From Longimicrobium sp. (GTDB taxonomy: Bacteria > Gemmatimonadota > Gemmatimonadetes > Longimicrobiales > Longimicrobiaceae): DNA of 10,492 bases. A program made the translations under genes and the position numbers. Positions 6,053 to 10,492 of this stretch are shown here, piece by piece. Within the stretch, counting starts at the first letter, position 1. Every line of letters starts with the position of its first letter. Under the pieces are notes generated by a model. That model saw only the letters and a list, made by a program, of their open reading frames with translations, was not told the DNA's origin and did no database searches. Location of the stretch: the NCBI GenBank assembly GCA_030446945.1, contig JAUJMI010000092.1, forward strand, positions 1 to 10,492. Direction: 5' to 3'.

Positions 6053-7075
6053 ATGGAGACGATGACCCGCGCCACTCTCGAACCGCCGCCCGCGCACGCG
6101 CGCACCCCGGAAGCCACCGGCGCGGTTCCGCACGTGCCCATCCGCGCGCCGTTCAGCCGGCCGCCGAGCCACGAGCGCGGCGGGCAAATGAGCCGGCGCG
6201 GGGTCGCGTTCTCGGCCGGGGTGCACCTGCTGCTGGCGCTGGCGGTGTGGCTGGCGCCGGTGCGCCGTACTGCGCAGCCGGGCGATTCGCCGCGCGTGGG
6301 TGCGCAGTCGGACGCGGTCAGCTACGTGGACATCGGCGCGTGGCCCGGCGATGACGGAGGCGCGGGTGGGCTGCCGGCGCCGCAGACCGCCGCTGGTGCC
6401 GAGCAGCTCCCGGCACCGGCGCGGGCGGACACGGCGTCGGGCGCGGCGCCGGAGCTGAGGAGCTTTCCGCAGCGCGCCCCCGCCGGTATCCCGGGGCGGG
6501 TGGCACCGCGCGCGGGCGGCGCTCCCGCGGGCGCGGCTCCGGGCAGCGGCGTGGCTCCCGGCGCGGGTACCGGCACCGGGACGGGTGGCCGCGGTCCGGG
6601 GCGCTCCGGCGCGGCGGGCGGGCGGCTGGGCACGGAGCTTGGCGACGAGCGGCTGGTGGTGCGCCCCGGGGCGGCTCCCGAGACCCCGATGAGCGACAAC
6701 GACCGGGTGCGCGCGCGGATCGCGCGGAGCCTCGGCGCCTACAACGACTCCGTTGCCGACGAGGCGCGGCGCCGCCACCGGGCCGAGAACTGGACGATCA
6801 AGGACCGGCAGGGGCGGGAGTGGGGGATCGGGAAGTGCGGCGCCCCCGTCATCGCCGGCAGGCGCATCCCCACGTGCACCACACCGCCGGTGGGACGCAG
6901 CCGCGAATCCGAGCTGCACGACGCCGAAGTGAGGCGGCAGCGCGGCGAGATCGACCGCCAGGCGGAGACGCAGGACATCGACCAGAACATGCGAGAACGG
7001 ACGCGGGCCACCCGCGAACGCATGGACCGCGAGCGCGAGCAGCGACGGCGCGGAGGGGCGCCCGGCAATCCATAG
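6053..7075 (+). CDS. Single-TM, Pro/Gly/Ala-rich envelope protein with TonB-like topology, function unknown
   Basis: I do not recognise the family. The protein (340 aa from this ATG) has a cytoplasmic N-terminal stretch, one TM helix at about 50-70 (GVAFSAGVHLLLALAVWLAPV), and a Pro/Ala/Gly-rich extended linker to about 205. A compact domain follows at about 218-280 (RVRARIARSLGAYNDS...ENWTIKDRQGREWGIGKCGAP...RRIPTCTTPP). It holds two cysteines (C262, C275) that could form a disulfide outside the membrane. The end is a charged helical Arg/Glu/Gln tail (about 280-334). Short N-terminus, signal anchor and extended linker resemble TonB/TolA energy transducers, but no TonB C-terminal domain is visible. 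I chose ATG 6053 because GGGGGTGAG lies just upstream. GTG 6044 and ATG 6062 are possible, and ATG 6188 would start directly before the TM helix. The gene stands alone between two terminators. Confidence 0.8.
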   Translation: METMTRATLEPPPAHARTPEATGAVPHVPIRAPFSRPPSHERGGQMSRRGVAFSAGVHLLLALAVWLAPVRRTAQPGDSPRVGAQSDAVSYVDIGAWPGDDGGAGGLPAPQTAAGAEQLPAPARADTASGAAPELRSFPQRAPAGIPGRVAPRAGGAPAGAAPGSGVAPGAGTGTGTGGRGPGRSGAAGGRLGTELGDERLVVRPGAAPETPMSDNDRVRARIARSLGAYNDSVADEARRRHRAENWTIKDRQGREWGIGKCGAPVIAGRRIPTCTTPPVGRSRESELHDAEVRRQRGEIDRQAETQDIDQNMRERTRATRERMDREREQRRRGGAPGNP

Positions 7076-7084
7076 CCGGGCGCC
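7057..7084 (+). terminator. Terminator hairpin overlapping a stop codon
   Basis: GGCGCCCGGC (7057-7066) pairs perfectly with GCCGGGCGCC (7075-7084), a 10-bp stem with an 8-base loop, followed by TTATTGG. The TAG stop of the preceding membrane protein (7073-7075) sits at the loop and stem edge. The hairpin therefore uses the last codons of the gene and also insulates the sigma-54-type promoter that begins 16 bp further on. Confidence 0.7.
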
Positions 7085-7099
7085 TTATTGGTGCCCGGC

Positions 7100-7115
7100 T
7101 GGAACACCTCTTGCA
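7100..7115 (+). promoter_or_regulatory. Sigma-54 (RpoN)-type promoter for the BON-domain gene
   Basis: TGGAACACCTCTTGCA has the -24 GG and -12 GC elements at exactly the sigma-54 spacing. Compared with the consensus TGGCACG-N4-TTGCA it differs at two positions, C4 to A and G7 to A. It lies downstream of the previous gene's terminator and 63 bp before the BON-domain start codon, leaving a leader of about 50 bases. Sigma-54 promoters need an upstream enhancer-binding activator; I could not identify its site in the short gap. Confidence 0.5.
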
Positions 7116-7177
7116 CCCCCGCGCCCCGCGCCGCGCTGCGCAAATCGGCTGGCACCAACATCGTACGAAGGGGGAAC

Positions 7178-8080
7178 ATGGGGCAGACTCGGGGGAAGCG
7201 CTCGCCGCGCGACGAGGGCAACGAGGGCGAGAACGCGCTGGTATTCGCCCTGGGGGCCGCCACCGGGTTCGCGCTCTCGCTGTGGGTGGTGGGGCGCGCC
7301 GCGCGGGAGGTGGAGGCGGGCGGCGTGCGCGGGCGGCTCCGCGACGGGGCCCTCTCGCTCACCGAGCGCCTGCGCCCGGGCCGCCTGCGGCGCGAGTACA
7401 GCGACCAGCGCGAGCTGACCCGGCTGGAAGACGCCGTGCTGGACGCCTTCCTGCGCGACGCGGTCCTGGCCGAGCGCCCGATCGACGTGGGTGCCATCAG
7501 CCGCGGCATCATCGAGCTCTCCGGCTCGGTGGACACGCACGAGGAGGCCCAGCTGGCGGTGCACACGGCGGAGCGCGTGCCCAACGTGGAGACGGTGGTC
7601 AACCGGCTGGAGATCGAGAACGACATTGCGCGCCGTCCGGCGCGCGTAAACCAGGGGACGGGGGGAGCGATGTCGGCAGAGTGGAGTGGCAACGTGAGCG
7701 GGATGGGGCGGAAGCGTCAGGGCGACACCGAGCCGGACCAGCGGGACGATTCGCAGCACATCCGCGAGACCTCCATCGAGCACTCGGACCGCCGCGAGTT
7801 TGAGGAGGAGGACCTGGCGCACTCGCACACCATCATGACCTCGCGCCCGTCGCCGCACCCGGAGAACCCCACGAACTTCTCCGAGGACGAACTGGACAAC
7901 CAGAGCCCGTACGGCAAGCACGCCGACCCGCAGACCGAGCAGCCGCAGGAGCTGAACTCGCTCGGCCGTGTGGGCGAGGGAATGAACCCGGGCATCCAGC
8001 TGCGTCTGGAGCAGGCCGACCTGCCGGTGAAGCCCAACCAGGCCGCCAACCCCACCGAGCCGCGCGACGAGAACGCCTGA
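7178..8080 (+). CDS. Membrane-anchored BON-domain protein with long acidic disordered tail
   Basis: This protein has 300 residues. A charged N-terminus is followed by one TM helix (about 19-39, NALVFALGAATGFALSLWVVG). A short Arg-rich linker leads to a BON domain at about 83-149 (DAVLDAFLRDAVLAERPIDVGAISRGIIELSGSVDTHEEAQLAVHTAERVPNVETVVNRLEI). The conserved I-L-G-V-T/S turn and the closing 'V.NRL.I' strand mark the fold. BON domains are envelope-associated modules, as in OsmY, thought to bind lipid or protein surfaces. Residues 150-300 are hydrophilic and low in hydrophobics, rich in Asp, Glu, Gln, Asn, Pro and His, and probably disordered. I chose ATG 7178 because AAGGGGG lies 4-10 bases upstream; the longer frame starting at GTG 7088 runs into the promoter. 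The sigma-54-type promoter would place it in a stress or envelope response, which is inference. Confidence 0.88.
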   Translation: MGQTRGKRSPRDEGNEGENALVFALGAATGFALSLWVVGRAAREVEAGGVRGRLRDGALSLTERLRPGRLRREYSDQRELTRLEDAVLDAFLRDAVLAERPIDVGAISRGIIELSGSVDTHEEAQLAVHTAERVPNVETVVNRLEIENDIARRPARVNQGTGGAMSAEWSGNVSGMGRKRQGDTEPDQRDDSQHIRETSIEHSDRREFEEEDLAHSHTIMTSRPSPHPENPTNFSEDELDNQSPYGKHADPQTEQPQELNSLGRVGEGMNPGIQLRLEQADLPVKPNQAANPTEPRDENA

Positions 8081-8138
8081 GCGCGCTTCCGCGGGCAAAA
8101 GCGGCGCGGGCCGGGGGCGATGACTCCGGACCGCGCCG

Positions 8139-8249
8139 CCCTCACCCGGCAGCTTACCGCTGCCACCCTCTCCCACAAACAGCCGTGGGAGAGGGACTTG
8201 GGGGCCGCGCGTTGGGCGGGCACGGGCGCGATGAATCGTACCCCTACGA
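8139..8249. repeat. Mosaic intergenic repeat, copy C (short, rearranged)
   Basis: The 260-bp gap between the BON gene and yqeY contains pieces of the same family as copies A and B. CCCTCACCC comes first, then a CCCTCTCCC...GGGAGAGGG hairpin, in copy A's orientation. The 32-bp segment 8218-8249 (GGGCACGGGCGCGATGAATC at its start) matches copy A 937-968 at 28 of 32 positions, but inverted. The modules are therefore shuffled, unlike in A and B. Confidence 0.65.
8166..8195. terminator. Strong hairpin in repeat copy C, possible terminator of the BON gene
   Basis: CCCTCTCCCAC (8166-8176) pairs perfectly with GTGGGAGAGGG (8185-8195), an 11-bp stem with an 8-base loop, 86 bp after the BON stop codon. 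It is followed by ACTTGGGG rather than a T-run. It may end or protect the transcript, but as part of the repeat family its placement may be incidental. Confidence 0.45.
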
Positions 8250-8278
8250 TCACATCGCCACGTACTCACGCCCCTGAA

Positions 8279-8307
8279 TTGATTCCCCCGACGCCCGCCC
8301 GTACATT
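8279..8307 (+). promoter_or_regulatory. Sigma-70-type promoter for yqeY
   Basis: TTGATT (8279-8284) and TACATT (8302-8307) are separated by exactly 17 bp. They match TTGACA at four of six and TATAAT at four of six positions. This lies 43 bp before the yqeY start codon, just past repeat copy C and in one of the least GC-rich spots of the window. An imperfect operator-like palindrome, ATTCC-AC-GGAAT (8329-8340), lies in the leader. Confidence 0.5.
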
Positions 8308-8349
8308 CCCGGCGGCCGCACCGCCGCCATTCCACGGAATCGAACGCAG

Positions 8350-8793
8350 ATGCCGGACGTACCGCTCAAGGACCAGGTCCGCGCGGACCTGAACGACGCC
8401 CGCCGCGGGCGCGACAAGCTCCGCACGACCGTGCTCAGCACCTTCATATCCGAGATCCGCAACCGTGAGATCGAGGTGGGCGGCGAGCTGAACGACGAGC
8501 AGGTGCAGGGGGTGGCGATCTCGGCCATCAAGAGGCGCCGCGAGGCCGCCGAGCTGATGCGCGCCAACGGCCGCGCCGAGCTGGCGGAGAAGGAGGAGCA
8601 GGAAGCCGCCGTGCTCCAGGGCTACCTTCCCGCGCAGCTCACCGAGGACGAGGTGCGCGCCATGGTCCGCGACGCCGTCGCCGCCGGCGCCAGGAACCTG
8701 GGCGACGTCATGAAGCAGGTGAGCCCGCGCACCAAGGGCCGCTTCGAAGGCAAGGAGCTCAACCGCGTCGCCAAGGAAGTCCTCGCGGGCTGA
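8350..8793 (+). CDS. yqeY: GatB/YqeY-family protein
   Basis: This is a 147-residue cytosolic protein of normal length for YqeY, related to the C-terminal domains of the GatB subunit of the Glu-tRNA/Asp-tRNA amidotransferase. The long helical N-terminal half shows LKDQVRADLNDARRGRD and LRTTVLSTFISEIRNREIEVGGELND (6-49), then VAISAIKRRREAAEL and the family's E..QEAAVLQGYLPAQLTEDE (83-101). The small C-terminal GatB-like unit has NLGDVMKQVSPRTKGRFEGKELNRVAKEVL (116-145), with the conserved G.VM and GR..G.. motifs. The biochemical role of free-standing YqeY is not settled; tRNA binding is presumed by analogy with GatB. The ATG at 8350 starts the family homology directly, although the ribosome binding site is weak. 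It appears monocistronic behind its own promoter, with no rpsU or dnaG next to it as seen in some genomes. Confidence 0.93.
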   Translation: MPDVPLKDQVRADLNDARRGRDKLRTTVLSTFISEIRNREIEVGGELNDEQVQGVAISAIKRRREAAELMRANGRAELAEKEEQEAAVLQGYLPAQLTEDEVRAMVRDAVAAGARNLGDVMKQVSPRTKGRFEGKELNRVAKEVLAG

Positions 8794-8822
8794 ACCCGGC
8801 GTTTGGACGAAGAGGAGCCGCG

Positions 8823-8956
8823 GCGGTTGAAACCGCTGCAACAACCGCGGGAAGTCCGCCTTCGCGGATGGTGATCGGCTGCGACCCCGGCCTCACTCCG
8901 CCGCCCCCGGGACCGCTTCAGCGGTCTTCCCGTGGTTCCAGCCGGCGTTTCAGCCC
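8823..8956. repeat. Palindrome cluster in the convergent gap after yqeY
   Basis: The 212-bp gap between yqeY (+) and the convergent minus-strand gene holds several small perfect hairpins: GCGGTT/AACCGC (8823-8836), TCCGC/GCGGA (8855-8868) and GACCGC/GCGGTC with a TTCA loop (8911-8926). The outer parts also form a longer imperfect inverted repeat, in which GTTGAAAC...CGGGAAG (8826-8853) faces CTTCCCG...GTTTCAGC (8927-8954). Its symmetry and position suit a two-way transcription end point, though there is no T-tract. I see no gene here. Confidence 0.5.
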
Positions 8957-9005
8957 CGGTGCCCCGGCCCGCGATGATTCGGCCCCGGACGGCGGGATCC
9001 CTCGA

Positions 9006-9410
9006 TTACCCGAACGCCGCCAGCAGGTCTCCCACCGCGTCCAGCACCGGCTCGCGGTTCTCCTTTGAACGCTCGTACCGCTCGATGTGGAGGAGCGTCT
9101 CCTCGTCCAGGCTGGCGTCGCGGAGCCAGTCGACGAGCGAGTCGCGGTCCATCCCGTCGTAGCCCAGCACCGGCTCCTCGTCCGCGTCGGAGTACTCGCC
9201 GATGGCGCCGTGCGAGTCGCGCGAGCCGTCGGTGCCGCGGAAGCCGCCGGAGCCCGCGCCCGAGCGGAGGTCGCGCCCCTGGCCTTCGTCCAGCGCCGCC
9301 ACCAGCGAGCCGCCGCGCAGCGCCCCGCGGAAGGCGAACGCGATCACCCCCACCGCCGCCGCGCCCAGCGCGAGCTTCCACCAGCCGTCGTTCCGATCCC
9401 TGTAATCCAT
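9006..9410 (-). CDS. Small membrane-anchored protein with C-terminal helical module
   Basis: This is a 134-residue protein of unknown function. A charged start (MDYRDRNDGWW) is followed by one TM helix at about 12-28 (KLALGAAAVGVIAFAF). A Gly/Asp/Ser-rich flexible linker (35-80) leads to a C-terminal module at about 84-132 (YDGMDRDSLVDWLRDASLDEETLLHIERYERSKENREPVLDAVGDLL). That module resembles a short helical motif I associate with pattern YD..s...L...L..l....L..i..YE....NR..VL..i, seen at the ends of various small bacterial proteins. I cannot name the family with confidence. It lies 69 bp downstream of the DtxR-family regulator on the same strand and may be co-transcribed with it. There is no clear Shine-Dalgarno before the ATG. 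Confidence 0.75.
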   Translation of the reverse strand: MDYRDRNDGWWKLALGAAAVGVIAFAFRGALRGGSLVAALDEGQGRDLRSGAGSGGFRGTDGSRDSHGAIGEYSDADEEPVLGYDGMDRDSLVDWLRDASLDEETLLHIERYERSKENREPVLDAVGDLLAAFG

Positions 9411-9479
9411 GTCTGTGCGCCCGTGCGTTGAAAGTGGTCCGGCCCGTCGCGGCGAGCGGGCGCAAAACCCCGGCCACCC

Positions 9480-10166
9480 TCACACCGGCGCGTCGCCCTC
9501 CGGCTCGGGCGCGGGGGTGGGGCGCACGCGGATGCGCTGGGCCAGCGAGTGGCTGATGACCGTGCGCGCCCCGTTCACCGCCACCGACACGGGGCCGTCG
9601 AAGGGCGACTTGTCCAGCAGCTCCACCTCCGCGCCGGGGCGCAGGTTGAGCGAGCCCAGGTAGCGCAGCTGCTCCGGCTCGTCCACCTCCACCTCCAGGA
9701 TGCGCCGGCACTCGCCCGTGGCCAGGTCGCCCAGCGAGGGGTAGTGCGCGGTGTCCACCTCGCCGGTGGCGCTGGGGATGGCGTTGCCGTGCGGGTCGCG
9801 GTCCGGCCCGCCCAGCAGCCGCGCCAGCCGCTCGATCAGCTCGTCGCTGGCGGCGTGCTCCAGCCGGTCGGCCTCCTCGTGCACTCGGTCCCACTCGTAG
9901 CCCAGCTTCTCCACCAGGAACAGCTCCAGCACACGGTGGCGGCGGATGATGCGCAGCGCCGCCAGCTCTCCCGAGGCGGTGAGCCGCACGCCGTAGTACG
10001 GCTCGTGGCGCACCAGCCCCTGCTCCGCCAGGCGCTTGACCATGGCGGTGACGGCCGCGGAGGTGAGCCCCAGCCGCTCCGCGATCCGCGACGTGGCCAC
10101 GGGCGACTCCAACTGCTGGAGCATCCACACGGCCTTGAGGTAGTCTTCCACAACCTGGCTGAACAT
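9480..10166 (-). CDS. mntR: DtxR/MntR-family metal-dependent transcriptional repressor with FeoA-like domain
   Basis: This 228-residue regulator senses divalent metal and represses uptake genes when metal is bound. Domains in order are a winged helix-turn-helix (1-65, VEDYLKAVWML then SRIAERLGLTSAAVTAMVKRLAEQGLV), a metal-binding and dimerisation domain (66-135) and an SH3-like FeoA domain (about 142-215). By alignment to DtxR the first site is H77 (RRHRVLE), E81 and H96, and the second includes E103 and H104. The second-site residue that is Cys102 in DtxR and IdeR is D100 here, and D8 matches the MntR N-terminal ligand. Carboxylates in place of Cys favour Mn(II) over Fe(II), so I prefer an MntR-like role; the FeoA domain keeps an IdeR-like layout. 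I chose ATG 10166 because homology begins there. The frame extends upstream to 10289 without family similarity. No metal transporter is in view. Confidence 0.9.
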   Translation of the reverse strand: MFSQVVEDYLKAVWMLQQLESPVATSRIAERLGLTSAAVTAMVKRLAEQGLVRHEPYYGVRLTASGELAALRIIRRHRVLELFLVEKLGYEWDRVHEEADRLEHAASDELIERLARLLGGPDRDPHGNAIPSATGEVDTAHYPSLGDLATGECRRILEVEVDEPEQLRYLGSLNLRPGAEVELLDKSPFDGPVSVAVNGARTVISHSLAQRIRVRPTPAPEPEGDAPV

Positions 10167-10214
10167 CGACACGGCGCGCCCACGGGGTCGGGTTGAATGC
10201 GGGATGCGCTGAAC

Positions 10215-10242
10215 AGTATGACACATCTTGGCGACGCGGCAA
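10215..10242 (-). promoter_or_regulatory. Possible sigma-70-type promoter of the DtxR-family gene
   Basis: On the minus strand TTGCCG (10242-10237) and CATACT (10220-10215) are separated by 16 bp, each matching the consensus hexamer at four of six positions. Transcription would begin near 10208, about 40 bases before the start codon. This is a plausible but weak match. Confidence 0.35.
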
Positions 10243-10259
10243 GCGGCACCTTGCGCGTC
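10233..10259. promoter_or_regulatory. Imperfect dyad in the divergent intergenic region, candidate operator
   Basis: GACGCGGCAAG (10233-10243) and CTTGCGCGTC (10250-10259) form inverted arms of 10 pairs with one extra G, separated by 6 bases. The dyad covers the -35 hexamer of the candidate minus-strand promoter. That would suit autorepression by the DtxR-family protein, or control of the divergent gene. It does not closely match a known MntR or IdeR box. Confidence 0.3.
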
Positions 10260-10324
10260 CGCACGATTCGCGCGCATGTTTGGGGTCATCCTGCTGCACC
10301 GGCCCCCTTATCTGCCGTGCCCGC

Positions 10325-10492
10325 ATGCTTTCCCACCCGCTCACCTTCCTTACCGATCCCGCGCGGCTGGCGGCCCTCGCAGAGACGGGGCTGCTCGATT
10401 CCGCGCCGGAAGAGGTGTTCGACCGGCTGACGCGCCTGGTGGTGCGGACGCTGGGCGCCGGCGCGTCCACGCTCACGCTGCTGGATGGCGAG
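10325..10492 (+). CDS. GAF-domain sensor protein, N-terminal 56 residues (3' truncated by window)
   Basis: The ATG at 10325 opens a frame that runs off the window: MLSHPLTFLTDPARLAALAE, then TGLLDSAPEEVFDRLTRLVVRTLGAGASTLTLLDGE. The stretch R..AL..TGLLDS.PEE.FDRLTRL..R.LGA....L.L.D is the usual start of bacterial GAF domains found at the front of sensor histidine kinases, cyclic-di-GMP enzymes and PP2C-type phosphatases. The output domain is not visible, so the class cannot be decided. It is divergent from the DtxR-family gene, with about 158 bp between start codons. There is no obvious Shine-Dalgarno. Confidence 0.75.
   Translation, partial: MLSHPLTFLTDPARLAALAETGLLDSAPEEVFDRLTRLVVRTLGAGASTLTLLDGE

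Noticed and set aside
5051..6919. 622-codon minus-strand open frame opposite the aminotransferase and the TonB-like gene
   Set aside because: It spans two plus-strand genes and a terminator, is rich in Arg/His/Ala/Pro and shows no motif. The plus strand has a clear aminotransferase.
8329..8340. ATTCC-AC-GGAAT palindrome as a defined operator of yqeY
   Set aside because: The arms are only 5 bp and match no regulator I know, so I mention it only with the promoter.
10251..10280. TTGCGC...CATGTT as a sigma-70 promoter for the GAF-domain gene
   Set aside because: Both hexamers match the consensus poorly with an 18-bp spacer; too weak to list.

Overview
This window is about 10.5 kb of very GC-rich bacterial chromosome, with strong G/C preference at third codon positions. 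Dense coding alternates with repeat-filled gaps. Single-TM proteins with long periplasmic-type tails and an LspA relic suggest a diderm. The DapL-type aminotransferase, the GAF-sensor style and the repeat-rich intergenic DNA fit Gemmatimonadota (Longimicrobium-like). That placement is an inference from general resemblance, not from a marker gene. I saw no tRNA, rRNA, CRISPR array, transposase or phage gene.

Region 1 (1-4161, + strand) is a DNA-repair neighbourhood. It holds the 3' end of a RecQ helicase (zinc domain plus two HRDC domains, no winged helix between them), a small acidic orphan protein, and an 847-aa DinG/XPD-type helicase. The helicase carries a complete RadC-like JAMM metalloprotease motif at its N terminus, and one of the four expected Fe-S cysteines is replaced by serine. 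This fusion is the most unusual gene in the window.

Region 2 (4162-5938) starts with a G-quadruplex-like heptad array just after the dinG stop. It continues through a long intergenic repeat and a decapitated C-terminal relic of lspA, and ends with an intact class I/II aminotransferase (probably LL-diaminopimelate aminotransferase) closed by a hairpin terminator.

Region 3 (5939-8793, + strand) has three separately expressed genes. The first is a TonB-like-topology membrane protein of unknown function with a terminator over its stop codon. The second is a BON-domain membrane protein behind a well-spaced sigma-54-type promoter. The third is a GatB/YqeY-family protein behind a sigma-70-type promoter.

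Region 4 (8794-10492) begins with a palindrome-rich convergent gap. Two minus-strand genes follow: a small membrane-anchored protein, and upstream of it in transcription a DtxR/MntR-family metalloregulator whose metal-site residues point to manganese. The divergent + strand gene at the right edge is the N-terminus of a GAF-type sensor protein.

A second theme is the non-coding DNA. Three gaps (820-1257, 4162-4605, 8081-8340) contain related mosaic repeats built on a CCCTCTCCC...GGGAGAGGG core. Copies A and B are inverted relative to each other and flank the orphan gene plus the helicase. Two different 7-bp tandem arrays sit immediately at gene 3' ends.
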